Source: Leeuwenhoekiella aestuarii
GTDB lineage: Bacteria; Bacteroidota; Bacteroidia; Flavobacteriales; Flavobacteriaceae
Assembly: GCF_004104055.1 (NCBI RefSeq)
Contig: NZ_QOVJ01000001.1
Location: 620,001 to 684,000, forward strand
DNA length: 64,000 nt
Direction: 5' to 3'
The notes beneath the pieces were generated by a model that had not been told where the DNA came from, did no database searches, and saw nothing but the letters and a program-made list of their open reading frames with translations. Positions within the stretch are counted from its first letter, which is position 1. Every line of letters starts with the position of its first letter. Shown here one piece after another: positions 7,124 through 15,759 of this stretch. The position numbers were made by a program, and so were the translations under genes.

Positions 7124-9460
7124 TTAAAAATCTAATTCATCAGGCACTTCTACACCTTCATCTTCTTCAGAAGAGATCGAACAGTCTACACGGATAGATA
7201 GATTTTCGGGTTTCTCAAAATCTTCTTTAGAGATTTTAAGGTCTTCATCTGCATAGCATTTTTTCATAAAAACAGCCCAGATCGGTAGAGCCATTGTCGC
7301 TCCCTGCCCATATGTTATTGAAGGGAAATGCACCGAACGATCATCACCACCTACCCAAACGCCGCTTACCAGATTAGGAACCATACCCATAAACCAACCA
7401 TCACTTTGATTTTGAGTCGTACCCGTTTTCCCGGCAATAGGATTTTTAAACATGTAAGGATGCCCGGTGATTACATTTTTATAAACACTACTATTTATAG
7501 CCCCCGAGCGCAAGCGTGCTCCAGAACCGTATTGGGTTACTCCTTCCATCAGGTTTACAGTAACGTAAGCAGATTCCTGACTGATCACATCTTTTGCTTG
7601 CGGGATGCTTTGATATAGAATTGTTCCGTTTTTATCTACGATCGTTGATACAATTTGCGGCTCTACGTGAACCCCTTTATTTGCGAATGCAGAATAGGCC
7701 GAAACCATCTCAAATAAACTCAAGTCTGCCGTACCTAAAGCAATCGAAGGAACTGCTGGAATATTTTCAGTATCTACACCTAATTTTTCAATAAGGTCTA
7801 TAACCGGCCTAGGACCTACACGATGCATTAAACGTGCAGAAACAGTATTTATAGAATTTGCCAAAGCAGATTTTAAGGTGACCATACCACCATATCCACC
7901 GCTAGAATTTTCTGGACACCAGTCTTTTTGTGTCCCCATCTCTCCTGCAGGAATACAATAAGGAATATTAGGTATAGTATCGCAAGGTGAAAGGTGTAAT
8001 TGATCTATTGCTGTCGCGTACAAAAACGGCTTGAAGGTAGAGCCTACTTGTCTCTTTCCGGTTTTTACGTGATCGTACTGAAAGTGCTTGTAATTGATAC
8101 CGCCAACCCATGCTTTGACCTCACCGGTTTGTGGCGTCATACTCAGCAAACCTGCTCTTAGGAAACGCTTGTAATACAAAATACTGTCTCTGGGTGTCAT
8201 CACCGTATCAATCTCTTTTGCGCCGTCTTTCCAGACAAAAACACGCATATCAGTCTCTTTGTCAAAAGAAGCTTTGATTTGCTCAACAGGTATATCACGT
8301 GCCGTCATTTTTCTCCAACGATCAGAATTACGCATTGCACGATTTAAAATACTTGTTTCTTCTTCTTCAGAAATATCCCTAAAGGGAGCTGTTTTGTTTC
8401 TTTCGTTTTGTCTGTCAAATTCACGTTGCAGATTTTCCATATGGGCGGTTACTGCTTCTTCTGCATAGCGCTGCATACGAGAATCTACCGTAGTTGTGAT
8501 CACGAGTCCATCGCGGTAAATATTGTAATATTCCTCGTTACCATCTGCATCAACTCCTTTGGGGTTTTGTTCAATCCAATCTGACATAAATGCGCGTAGA
8601 TATTCTCTAAAATACGTTGCGATACCATCTGCATGACCTTCTGGAGAAAAGTTTATTTTCATAGGCATAGCGATAAGACTATCCCGTTGTGTTTCTGTGA
8701 TCTTATCGGTTTCAGCCATTAACGCTAAAACGGTGTTTCTGCGTTCTAATGATTTGTCTTTTGAGATTTCTCTATACGGGTTGTATTGACGTGGATTTTT
8801 TAGCATTCCGGCAATAATCGCAGATTCTTCCGGGCGTAGTTCTATAGGTTCTTTATCAAAATAAATTTTTGATGCAGAACGTATTCCCACTGCCTGAAAC
8901 AAGAAATCCTGCTTGTTGAGATACATGGTTATTATCTCTTGCTTGGTGTACTGTCGTTCAAGGCGTGCTGCAATAATCCATTCTTTTACTTTTTGAAGAA
9001 CACGCTCAAATTTGCTACTAGGTGTATCAGAAAAAAGCAATTTTGCCAATTGTTGTGTTATGGTACTCGCTCCACCTTTTGAACCTAAAAATGCTACGGC
9101 ACGCGCAGTACCACGCATATCAATACCCGAGTGCTCATAAAAACGCCTGTCTTCGGTAGCAACGACGGCATCGATAAGGTTTTGAGGTAAATCTTCATAT
9201 TTAACCGGAGTACGGTTCTCATTGTAAAATTTCCCCAGCGTTTTTCCGTCAGAAGAAAGTATTTCTGTAGCGAGATTACTCTCTGGATTTTCTAGCTCTT
9301 CAAATGTGGGTAGTTTACCAAAAACTCCCCAAGAAGCCAATAAAAATATTAAAACTATTGATGCTATTCCGCCTAAAAATAAAATCCAAAAACCCTTAAT
9401 ATACGGGCGATAATTGGTTGATTTTGTCTGTTTTGCAGACTTCGTTTTATTCTGAGCCAT
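7124..9460 (-). CDS. mrcA: Class A penicillin-binding protein (PBP1a)
   Basis: 778 residues: a bifunctional peptidoglycan synthase with a short Lys-rich cytoplasmic tail, one membrane anchor (about 24-44), a GT51 glycosyltransferase domain and a C-terminal transpeptidase. GT51 motifs are ATEDRRFYEHSGID (catalytic Glu103) and GGASTITQQLAK. Transpeptidase motifs are STFK (serine near 472), SINT in the SxN position, and KTGTTQNQSDGWF. The C-terminus is acidic. It is the last gene of the ricT-gldH-mrcA set; gldH ends 4 bases before the mrcA ATG, so the cell-wall synthase is probably co-transcribed with a gliding lipoprotein. Confidence 0.97.
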   Translation of the reverse strand: MAQNKTKSAKQTKSTNYRPYIKGFWILFLGGIASIVLIFLLASWGVFGKLPTFEELENPESNLATEILSSDGKTLGKFYNENRTPVKYEDLPQNLIDAVVATEDRRFYEHSGIDMRGTARAVAFLGSKGGASTITQQLAKLLFSDTPSSKFERVLQKVKEWIIAARLERQYTKQEIITMYLNKQDFLFQAVGIRSASKIYFDKEPIELRPEESAIIAGMLKNPRQYNPYREISKDKSLERRNTVLALMAETDKITETQRDSLIAMPMKINFSPEGHADGIATYFREYLRAFMSDWIEQNPKGVDADGNEEYYNIYRDGLVITTTVDSRMQRYAEEAVTAHMENLQREFDRQNERNKTAPFRDISEEEETSILNRAMRNSDRWRKMTARDIPVEQIKASFDKETDMRVFVWKDGAKEIDTVMTPRDSILYYKRFLRAGLLSMTPQTGEVKAWVGGINYKHFQYDHVKTGKRQVGSTFKPFLYATAIDQLHLSPCDTIPNIPYCIPAGEMGTQKDWCPENSSGGYGGMVTLKSALANSINTVSARLMHRVGPRPVIDLIEKLGVDTENIPAVPSIALGTADLSLFEMVSAYSAFANKGVHVEPQIVSTIVDKNGTILYQSIPQAKDVISQESAYVTVNLMEGVTQYGSGARLRSGAINSSVYKNVITGHPYMFKNPIAGKTGTTQNQSDGWFMGMVPNLVSGVWVGGDDRSVHFPSITYGQGATMALPIWAVFMKKCYADEDLKISKEDFEKPENLSIRVDCSISSEEDEGVEVPDELDF

Positions 9461-9464
9461 TTAA

Positions 9465-9947
9465 TTATTCTTTTGTTTTTTCAATACGTAAACCCACATC
9501 TCTTATTCCTTCTAAATCTGCAATAGGGTTCACATCTCCATTGCGCCGCATTGCCTGTTTTATAGAAAAGGTGTAGGTGCCTGCCTCGTTAAATTGTATG
9601 TTTTCTTTGTACCAAAGTTTGCTTTCTTTTAAGTCTCCAGAACCAATGCCCAACCATGTACCGTCTGGTCTTGCCATCTCATACTCTAAGGTATCTGTAA
9701 TGGCTTTACCATTAGGAAACTGCATATCTGTGATTAAAAACAAGTTACTAAAAGCGTATGAGTTGTCATTGCGCAAGCTTATAAACGCGTTATAATGTGC
9801 TAAAGTGTCTAAATCTTCAATTTTAAATACCACAGCAGAATCACTTTGCCAATGATCTGGCAAAGATTTAAATTCATGGAAGACAGCTGTTTTATCACAA
9901 GAGATGAAACAGATCAAACTCAGAATCGCACCAAAAACTTTATGCAT
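9465..9947 (-). CDS. gldH: Gliding motility lipoprotein GldH
   Basis: 160 residues from the ATG at 9947. A 27-codon upstream extension is open but lies wholly inside ricT and would bury the signal peptide. The N-terminus is a lipoprotein signal ending LICFISC, followed by the DKTAVFHEFKSLPDHW segment typical of GldH. GldH is needed for gliding and type IX secretion in Flavobacterium johnsoniae and is expected to be an envelope-anchored lipoprotein. Its ATG overlaps the ricT stop as ATGCATAA (8 bases), implying coupled translation. It supports a gliding or T9SS-bearing flavobacterium. Confidence 0.92.
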   Translation of the reverse strand: MHKVFGAILSLICFISCDKTAVFHEFKSLPDHWQSDSAVVFKIEDLDTLAHYNAFISLRNDNSYAFSNLFLITDMQFPNGKAITDTLEYEMARPDGTWLGIGSGDLKESKLWYKENIQFNEAGTYTFSIKQAMRRNGDVNPIADLEGIRDVGLRIEKTKE

Positions 9948-11109
9948 CTTTTTTAGGCCCCTTTTTGCGATAATTACCTTTTTTTCTTCGGCTCTTTGAA
10001 CGCTTTTTTGAAGTCTTAGGCTTATCAAAACGCGTTAAACTGTCTTGACCAACTACATTACCAAATTCTACTTTAGAATCCGTAAGAAGCTCTACTGCAT
10101 ATTCTTCTAAGCTGGCGACCGGTTGATTTTTCTTATTTGCCTCTAGAATTTCGTTAGCTTGTGTTGTGGTTAGCTTATGCCAGTTCATCCACTCACCTTC
10201 ATAAGCATACCACAAATGACCTTGAAAAATATCTATCTTCTGGCAAACTGCTGTACCTTTTTCAGTTTTGAGCTTTTGTTCTGTTTTAGGAAAGTCTTTA
10301 AGCGCATCCAGATATGCATCTAGCTCATAGTTTAAACAGCATTTAAGCTTACCGCACTGACCGGCTAATTTTTGAGGATTTAAAGAAAGTTGCTGGTAAC
10401 GCGCAGCACTTGTAGTTACCGATCTAAAATCTGTTAACCAGGTAGAACAACACAACTCGCGACCACAAGAACCTATACCTCCTAGACGCGCGGCTTCTTG
10501 TCTGAATCCTATTTGACGCATCTCAATACGTGTTCTAAATTCTTGTGCAAATTCTTTGATCAATTGTCTAAAATCTACGCGTTCTTCTGCTGTGTAAAAG
10601 AATGTTGCTTTAGAACCGTCCCCCTGAAATTCTATATCAGAGATTTTCATCTGCAAGCCTAAACGTATTGCAATTTGTCTAGAACGTACTTTAATCGCCT
10701 CCTCTCTATCTTTTACGTTTTGCCAAACTTCAACATCTTTCTGGTTGGCTTTTCGGTATATTTTTAAAAATTCGTCTGTATTGTAGGGTACTTTTTTCTT
10801 CTTCATCTGTATGCGAACCAATTCACCAGTAAGCGATACAATACCTATATCGTGACCAGAAGCTGCCTGTACAGCAAGAACTTCTCCCACATTAATCTGA
10901 AGTTTATCTACGTTTTTCACATACTCTTTGCGACCATTTTTAAACCGAACTTCTACGAAGTCAAATTCTTCCTGACCGTCTGGCAAACTCATATTTGAGA
11001 GCCAGTCAAAGACTGTTAGCTTATTACATCCGTCAGTACCACAAGTACCATTATTTTGACAACCACGTGGCTGACCATTTACGGTCGTACCACAATTTCC
11101 ACACGCCAT
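9940..11109 (-). CDS. ricT: PSP1-domain protein RicT (YaaT family)
   Basis: 389 residues. A Cys-rich N-terminus (CGNCG, then further Cys at CQNNGTCGTDGC) precedes the PSP1 domain, which contains the conserved stretch GGIGSCGRELCCSTWL and the cysteines of GQCGKLKCCLNYELD. In Bacillus, RicT is part of an Fe-S-binding complex (RicA/F/T) that affects RNA maturation and development; the flavobacterial role is not established. The C-terminus is a strongly basic Lys/Arg tail, suggesting RNA or nucleic-acid contact. It overlaps gldH by 8 bases and heads the ricT-gldH-mrcA set. Confidence 0.9.
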   Translation of the reverse strand: MACGNCGTTVNGQPRGCQNNGTCGTDGCNKLTVFDWLSNMSLPDGQEEFDFVEVRFKNGRKEYVKNVDKLQINVGEVLAVQAASGHDIGIVSLTGELVRIQMKKKKVPYNTDEFLKIYRKANQKDVEVWQNVKDREEAIKVRSRQIAIRLGLQMKISDIEFQGDGSKATFFYTAEERVDFRQLIKEFAQEFRTRIEMRQIGFRQEAARLGGIGSCGRELCCSTWLTDFRSVTTSAARYQQLSLNPQKLAGQCGKLKCCLNYELDAYLDALKDFPKTEQKLKTEKGTAVCQKIDIFQGHLWYAYEGEWMNWHKLTTTQANEILEANKKNQPVASLEEYAVELLTDSKVEFGNVVGQDSLTRFDKPKTSKKRSKSRRKKGNYRKKGPKKDA

Positions 11110-11177
11110 GAGATCCTATATGTTTGTAAATCTCTGATCTAAAATGATCAGGATTTAGTTATTTGTATATATCGAAA

Positions 11178-11192
11178 ACGGAAGTCTTCCGT
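11178..11192. promoter_or_regulatory. Short palindrome upstream of ricT
   Basis: ACGGAAG T CTTCCGT is a perfect 7+1+7 palindrome about 70 bases upstream of the ricT start, in the 318-base gap between ricT and the metallopeptidase gene. It could be an operator. Apart from this and the promoter at 11374, I see nothing else in that gap. Confidence 0.3.
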
Positions 11193-11373
11193 CTTAATTG
11201 CTGCTAAAGATAACATTTTAGACATGCAAAAATATAGTAAATCTAATTGGCATCACCTGCTTAATAAAAAATCCTTTTGATATAAAAATTCAGAAAATGA
11301 TTTACTTAAAGGCTTTTAAAAAACATTCTAAAGCCTAACATGTTAATTTTTGAGGATTCAGTACAATGATGCT

Positions 11374-11402
11374 TTGTCAAGAAATCATTAATAGTTAATT
11401 TG
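11374..11402 (+). promoter_or_regulatory. Bacteroidetes-type promoter for the metallopeptidase lipoprotein gene
   Basis: TTG at 11374-11376, an 18-base spacer and TTAATTTG at 11395-11402 (one mismatch to TAnnTTTG). Transcription would start near 11409, giving a leader of about 20 bases before the ATG at 11428. Confidence 0.45.
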
Positions 11403-11427
11403 TGTTAAAACATAACTTAAAACTATT

Positions 11428-12501
11428 ATGATTAAAAATTATTTAAAATTTATAGTTATTGGAAGCTTATTGGCTTCTTGTAGCCAAGATGAATCATTAA
11501 CTCCTGTTCAAGAAGTAAATCTTACCGCAACTTCACAAGAAGACTTTGAACTTTATGAAACAGAATTTGCTGTTCCTTCAGGGTTGATTCACGAAGATTT
11601 TGATTTGATAACTGCAAATGCAGTAGAACCCACTTCTTGTGCTCCTACTCCTTTTAGTACTATTATTTCTGAATTAGGTTATGCAGGATATGACATTTAC
11701 GGATTATTATATTTTGATTTATACAGTCAGATAAACCAACTTTCTACATTTATTGATCAAGACCCACAATATTTTGGAGCTGATGGAGAAGACACAAATT
11801 ATGTAGTAAACAGAACTCGTAGTCTTGAAAAATTTTGGGATATGTCAGATTTGATTACCGTGCGTGGTCAACACAATGCTACTTTAGAGAATCGTGATAA
11901 AATCGCAGATGTATACTTAAACTTCTCAACACTAACAGAGGAAGAAGCATATGCAAATGCAGATGCCTTTCTAGAAATCAACGAGGCAAGCACCTTTTTA
12001 ATTGAAAGTCCGTTGTTGTCTTTTGATGGTTTTGCTTCTTCAAGCGATCTTATTGTAATAGGTGATGGTCTTGTTGAATTAGCTTCTGAAGCAGGCGTTG
12101 AAGACAAAGTTGTATGGACAGGGATTTTAGCACACGAGTGGGCTCACCAGATTCAGTTTGATAATTTTGATGTTTGGTATCCTGAAGGAGCTGCAGATAA
12201 TGCTCCTGAAGCAACTCGTTTTACCGAGCTTGAAGCAGACTTTTTTGCTGCTTTTTACATGACTCATAAAAGAGGTGCTACATACAACTGGAAACGTGTA
12301 GCAGACTTTAATGAACTATTCTTTAATATTGGAGATTGCCAGTTTACAAGCCCTGGACACCACGGTACGCCAGATCAACGTATGCAAGCTGCAAAGGCAG
12401 GTTTTGACTTTGCACAAAGCCAAAGGAAAAAAGGTCAATTACTTTCTGCTGATCATGTTCACTGGGCTTTCTTAACCTATTTAGAAAGTAGTATTCTTTA
12501 A
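11428..12501 (+). CDS. Lipoprotein zinc metallopeptidase, YpfJ-like (neutral zinc metallopeptidase)
   Basis: 357 residues starting with a lipoprotein signal whose lipobox is LLASC (Cys18). A zincin motif HEWAH (236-240) is followed by ELEADFF (267-273), which supplies the third zinc-ligand glutamate. Further on, HHGTPDQRMQAAKAGFD matches the histidine-glycine/QR segment conserved in the YpfJ (PF04228-type) family. The gene therefore encodes an envelope-anchored putative protease; its substrate is unknown. The ~220 residues before the zincin site have no recognisable domain. It stands alone, with its own promoter and a strong terminator at 12524. Family assignment is by motif only. Confidence 0.75.
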   Translation: MIKNYLKFIVIGSLLASCSQDESLTPVQEVNLTATSQEDFELYETEFAVPSGLIHEDFDLITANAVEPTSCAPTPFSTIISELGYAGYDIYGLLYFDLYSQINQLSTFIDQDPQYFGADGEDTNYVVNRTRSLEKFWDMSDLITVRGQHNATLENRDKIADVYLNFSTLTEEEAYANADAFLEINEASTFLIESPLLSFDGFASSSDLIVIGDGLVELASEAGVEDKVVWTGILAHEWAHQIQFDNFDVWYPEGAADNAPEATRFTELEADFFAAFYMTHKRGATYNWKRVADFNELFFNIGDCQFTSPGHHGTPDQRMQAAKAGFDFAQSQRKKGQLLSADHVHWAFLTYLESSIL

Positions 12502-12523
12502 TTTTTAGAAAAACGTGTATACT

Positions 12524-12553
12524 AAAACAGCCGGCAATTGCCGGCTGTTTTTT
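12524..12553. terminator. Bidirectional terminator between the metallopeptidase gene and trhO
   Basis: A near-perfect palindrome AAAACAGCCGGCAA / TTGCCGGCTGTTTT followed by more T. It is placed between two convergent genes and has a T tract on both strands. Confidence 0.85.
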
Positions 12554-12564
12554 ATTTATAAACT

Positions 12565-13602
12565 CTAAGCTTTACGTTGAAATTTTAATTTCTCAGACCT
12601 ACCCTTTTTAAAAATCTTATTGCTGTTGGGTATGCCCTTTCTCAATTCTTTTTGCACTTCATAAGGCAAAGCGATTATTTCTTTACACTCGTCTGAGCAA
12701 GTATGATTCATTGCCTCTGCACACTCCTCACACTGTATAAATAATAAGTGACAGGCTTCATTTTCACAATTTACGTGCGTGTCGCAAGGTTTGCCGCATT
12801 GATGACAATTAGAGATAATATCTTCAGAAATACGCTCGCCTCGACGATGATCAAATACGAAATTTTTTCCTTTAAATTTATTCTCAAGTTTCAACTGCTC
12901 CACCTGACGGGCATATTCAATAATTCCGCCCTCAAGCTGATAAACTTGTTTAAAACCTTTGTGCTTATAATAGGCACTGGCCTTTTCACAACGAATTCCA
13001 CCAGTACAATACATAACCAGCTTTTTATCTTCCTTATGATCACGCAGATCTTCTTCAATAAGATCTAAGCTATCTCGAAATGTGTCAACATCTGGAGTTA
13101 CCGCGTTTTTAAAATGGCCTATCTCGCTCTCATAGTGATTGCGCATATCTACCAGCACCACATCATCACTCTCTATAAGTTCATTAAAAGTAGCTGCATC
13201 TACGTGAATCCCTTTATTAGTAACATCAAAAGTCTCATCGTTAAGACCATCTGCTACAATTTTATCACGCACTTTAACTTTCAGCTTTAAAAAAGACTTA
13301 GCATCCTGTTCTATTGCAATATTGAGGCGTACATTTTCAAGAAAATAAATTCCGTCTAGAAAATTTTTAAAAGCCTCAAAGTTTTGAGCCGGTACCGAAA
13401 GCTGAGCATTAATCCCTTCGTGAGCGACATAAATACGACCTAAAACGGCCAGCTCATCCCAGGCGATAAAGAGGTGATTTCTAAAAAGGTGTGGATTTCC
13501 AATTTTTGCATATTGGTAGAACGAAAGCGTAAGACGGTCTTCGCCGGCCTCATCAATGAGCGCTGCACGTTCTTTTGCACTTAATTTGTTGTACAGTTGC
13601 AT
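12565..13602 (-). CDS. trhO: tRNA uridine(34) hydroxylase / rhodanese-domain protein TrhO (YceA)
   Basis: 345 residues. An N-terminal acylphosphatase-like region is followed by a rhodanese domain whose active-site loop is CTGGIRCEKAS, and then by a Cys-rich region (CHQCGKPCDTHVNC and later Cys) likely to bind a metal. TrhO performs oxygen-dependent 5-hydroxylation of uridine 34 in tRNAs that read NNU/NNA/NNG-type codons. The basic C-terminus (KGRSEKLKFQRKA) fits tRNA binding. It is monocistronic, with a well-matched promoter at 13634-13664 and a terminator at 12524. Confidence 0.93.
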   Translation of the reverse strand: MQLYNKLSAKERAALIDEAGEDRLTLSFYQYAKIGNPHLFRNHLFIAWDELAVLGRIYVAHEGINAQLSVPAQNFEAFKNFLDGIYFLENVRLNIAIEQDAKSFLKLKVKVRDKIVADGLNDETFDVTNKGIHVDAATFNELIESDDVVLVDMRNHYESEIGHFKNAVTPDVDTFRDSLDLIEEDLRDHKEDKKLVMYCTGGIRCEKASAYYKHKGFKQVYQLEGGIIEYARQVEQLKLENKFKGKNFVFDHRRGERISEDIISNCHQCGKPCDTHVNCENEACHLLFIQCEECAEAMNHTCSDECKEIIALPYEVQKELRKGIPNSNKIFKKGRSEKLKFQRKA

Positions 13603-13633
13603 GCTATACTAGATTTTAAGGTTAAAAGTGGCG

Positions 13634-13664
13634 CAAAATTACAGTTTTTAGACGGTTGTGACAA
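13634..13664 (-). promoter_or_regulatory. trhO promoter
   Basis: On the minus strand: TTG at 13664-13662, a 20-base spacer and a perfect TAATTTTG (TAnnTTTG) at 13641-13634. The predicted transcript starts near 13627, about 25 bases before the trhO ATG. Confidence 0.6.
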
Positions 13665-13703
13665 CTAAGTCTTATAGGTAGCAAAATGAAAGGCATAGAG
13701 CAC

Positions 13704-13740
13704 AAAAAATGCCCGCGATAGTTTTCGAGGGCATTTTTCT
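13704..13740. terminator. Terminator of the candidate small RNA
   Basis: AAAAATGCCC and GGGCATTTTT pair over 10 bases around a 14-base loop, with T tracts on both strands (longer on the minus strand). No protein gene ends here. It lies between the trhO promoter and a structured region on the minus strand, so it most likely ends a non-coding transcript. Confidence 0.7.
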
Positions 13741-13908
13741 TGAACGGCTAATTCAGGTTATATATTATTTTGATTTTATCAAAACTTAAACAACCTAACC
13801 GCCGTCCAATCTGGTATTGCAACTTACAGTGATGCTGATACATCCTAGAAGTTTACAATATCTAACTTGTGTTTTCTGCATCATAGCACTACAGATTACT
13901 TTAATCTA
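13704..13908 (-). ncRNA. Candidate structured small RNA, 6S-like architecture
   Basis: About 205 nt on the minus strand with its own promoter (13915-13942) and terminator (13704-13740), and no open reading frame of note. The 5' part folds into one long interrupted hairpin: AATCT (13897-13893) with AGATT (13812-13808), TGATGC (13883-13878) with GCATCA (13835-13830), and AAGTT (13868-13864) with AACTT (13853-13849). A large internal bubble lies between the first two stems. A second hairpin follows: GACGGC with GCCGTT, AGGTT with AACCT, and TTTTGAT with ATCAAAA around AAA. A long helix with a central bubble recalls 6S RNA, and Flavobacteria are known to carry a 6S class. I cannot test the match, so this stays a candidate. 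Confidence 0.45.
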
Positions 13909-13914
13909 TAGATA

Positions 13915-13942
13915 CACACATATGTAAAAGGTTGCCTGACAA
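13915..13942 (-). promoter_or_regulatory. Promoter of the candidate small RNA
   Basis: On the minus strand: TTG at 13942-13940, a 17-base spacer and TATGTGTG at 13922-13915 (one mismatch to TAnnTTTG). Predicted start near 13908. Confidence 0.45.
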
Positions 13943-14044
13943 TATGTTAAAATAGTTTTCTAGGAATTTTTCCTGATTAATAGCTTTATATCAATAAAAA
14001 GTAATGTGTTATTGGAATTTTTCCGATAATTTAGCAATGTATCG

Positions 14045-14075
14045 TTGTTTCCATAAAAAAGAAATGGTACTTTAG
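14045..14075 (+). promoter_or_regulatory. recA promoter
   Basis: TTG at 14045-14047, a 20-base spacer and TACTTTAG at 14068-14075 (one mismatch to TAnnTTTG). The leader would be about 150 bases. It contains a hairpin AGGTGTC/GACATCT (about 14166-14192, one G-U pair) shortly before the ATG at 14233. I saw no obvious SOS-box-like palindrome at the promoter. Confidence 0.45.
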
Positions 14076-14232
14076 CGCTTTGATTTATCTATTCAATTTT
14101 TGAAGCATTTTTATTCAAAAACACTTGTAAATCACCCTGTGCGGAGAAACATTAAGATAATCAAGAGGTGTCATTTATTTTTAGACATCTACAGAAATAA
14201 GACCTTAACAGGTAATAAAGAAACTAAAAACT

Positions 14233-15243
14233 ATGAGTAAAGAACAAGAAGCCAAATTAAAAGCCTTAAAGCTTACCCTTGATAAAATGGATAAAACCTA
14301 CGGGAAAGGTACCGTAATGAAAATGGGAGATAATGCCATTGTAGAGGTTGAAGCTATTTCTACAGGTTCATTAGGTCTTGACATTGCATTGGGCGTTGGC
14401 GGTTTACCTAAAGGTAGAGTTATTGAAATATATGGTCCTGAATCGTCAGGTAAGACCACATTAACTTTACACGCTATTGCAGAAGCACAGAAAAAAGGAG
14501 GTATTGCAGCATTTATTGATGCAGAACATGCCTTTGACCGTTTTTATGCTGAAAAATTAGGTGTAGATATTGAGAACTTAATCATCTCGCAACCAGATAA
14601 CGGGGAGCAGGCCCTTGAGATTACAGATAACTTGATTCGCTCTGGCGCTATTGATATTATTGTAGTCGATTCTGTCGCTGCCTTAACTCCAAAAAGTGAG
14701 ATTGAAGGTGAAATGGGAGATTCTAAAATGGGGCTTCATGCACGTTTGATGTCTCAAGCGTTACGTAAACTTACCGGGTCTATTAGTAAAACAAACTGTA
14801 CTGTAATTTTCATCAACCAACTTCGTGAAAAAATCGGGGTGATGTTTGGAAATCCTGAAACTACAACGGGTGGTAATGCACTTAAATTTTATGCATCAGT
14901 ACGATTAGACATACGTCGCTCTACTCAGATCAAAGATTCTAACGGTGCTGTACAGGGTAATAAAACCCGTGTAAAAGTGGTTAAAAATAAAGTAGCTCCG
15001 CCTTTCCGTCAGGCAGAATTTGATATTATGTACGGTGAAGGTATTTCTAAAGTAGGTGAGATCATTGACATAGGTGTTGAATATGAAATCATCAAAAAAA
15101 GCGGTTCGTGGTTTAGTTACCAAGACACAAAATTGGGTCAAGGTCGTGATGCCGTAAAAGCCATCTTAAAAGACAACCCAGATTTATTTGAAGAACTAGA
15201 AGTTAAAATAAAAGAGGCTATTAAGCTTGCCATGCAGGCTTAA
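14233..15243 (+). CDS. recA: Recombinase A
   Basis: 336 residues, full length and typical of Bacteroidetes RecA. Walker A is GPESSGKT (68-75), and [19 protein letters not shown] and the L2 loop region [22 protein letters not shown] are intact. It binds single-stranded DNA, pairs homologous strands and activates the SOS co-protease response. It stands alone, with a long leader upstream and a hairpin/T-run at its 3' end. The C-terminal domain is short and only moderately acidic. Confidence 0.99.
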   Translation: MSKEQEAKLKALKLTLDKMDKTYGKGTVMKMGDNAIVEVEAISTGSLGLDIALGVGGLPKGRVIEIYGPESSGKTTLTLHAIAEAQKKGGIAAFIDAEHAFDRFYAEKLGVDIENLIISQPDNGEQALEITDNLIRSGAIDIIVVDSVAALTPKSEIEGEMGDSKMGLHARLMSQALRKLTGSISKTNCTVIFINQLREKIGVMFGNPETTTGGNALKFYASVRLDIRRSTQIKDSNGAVQGNKTRVKVVKNKVAPPFRQAEFDIMYGEGISKVGEIIDIGVEYEIIKKSGSWFSYQDTKLGQGRDAVKAILKDNPDLFEELEVKIKEAIKLAMQA

Positions 15244-15254
15244 ACTATTTTTTT
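15223..15254 (+). terminator. Possible recA terminator overlapping its stop codon
   Basis: AAGCTTGC and GCAGGCTT pair over 8 bases (one T-G) around a CAT loop, ending at the recA stop. A run of seven T follows after AAACTA. The gap to the T run weakens the call. Confidence 0.4.
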
Positions 15255-15315
15255 CGCATTAACGCGCAACCTTTTTTATCATTTTGTATCTACTCTAAAA
15301 AGCAGATAAAATAAA

Positions 15316-15729
15316 ATGATGAAAAAGGTTTTTTTATTAATTGGTTTATTAGGTTTAGTTGTTAGTTGTTCTCTAGATGACAATAACACTAATGTAAATT
15401 ATGAATTTGTTCCGGTAGTAGATTATGAGCTACCAGACACTCTGGTATATGGACAACGCTATCAGTTTCCTGTTAGTTATGTATCACCCTCAAGCTGTAA
15501 CCAGTTTTATGGTTTTGATTATGATATAGAAGACAGTACGCGTTTTGTATATGTGGTAAATAAAGTTTTTGAAAATGAAACGTGTACCGAAACCCCAACA
15601 GATACGGTTGAGACTTTGCTCAATTTTGAAGTTGTTTATAAATATGATTACATATTTAAATTCTTTAATGGGGTTGATGAAAATGATGAAGCTACATATC
15701 TTACAGACACCATACCCGTAAAAAGATAA
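15316..15729 (+). CDS. Small lipoprotein of unknown function
   Basis: 137 residues. The start MMKKVFLLIGLLGLVVSC is a clear lipoprotein signal (Cys18 after VVS). The mature part is rich in Asp, Tyr and Val with two cysteines (SSCNQF and ETCTE) that could form a disulphide. It looks like a small all-beta envelope protein. I recognise no domain. It ends 30 bases before the sigma factor gene in the same direction, so it may be co-transcribed with the sigma/barrel cassette. Confidence 0.75.
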   Translation: MMKKVFLLIGLLGLVVSCSLDDNNTNVNYEFVPVVDYELPDTLVYGQRYQFPVSYVSPSSCNQFYGFDYDIEDSTRFVYVVNKVFENETCTETPTDTVETLLNFEVVYKYDYIFKFFNGVDENDEATYLTDTIPVKR

Positions 15730-15759
15730 TCGCCACTGATTAATTAATAGTAGAACAAT

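Noticed and set aside
9948-10028. 27-codon upstream extension of gldH
   Set aside because: It lies within ricT and would place the lipoprotein signal in the middle of the protein.
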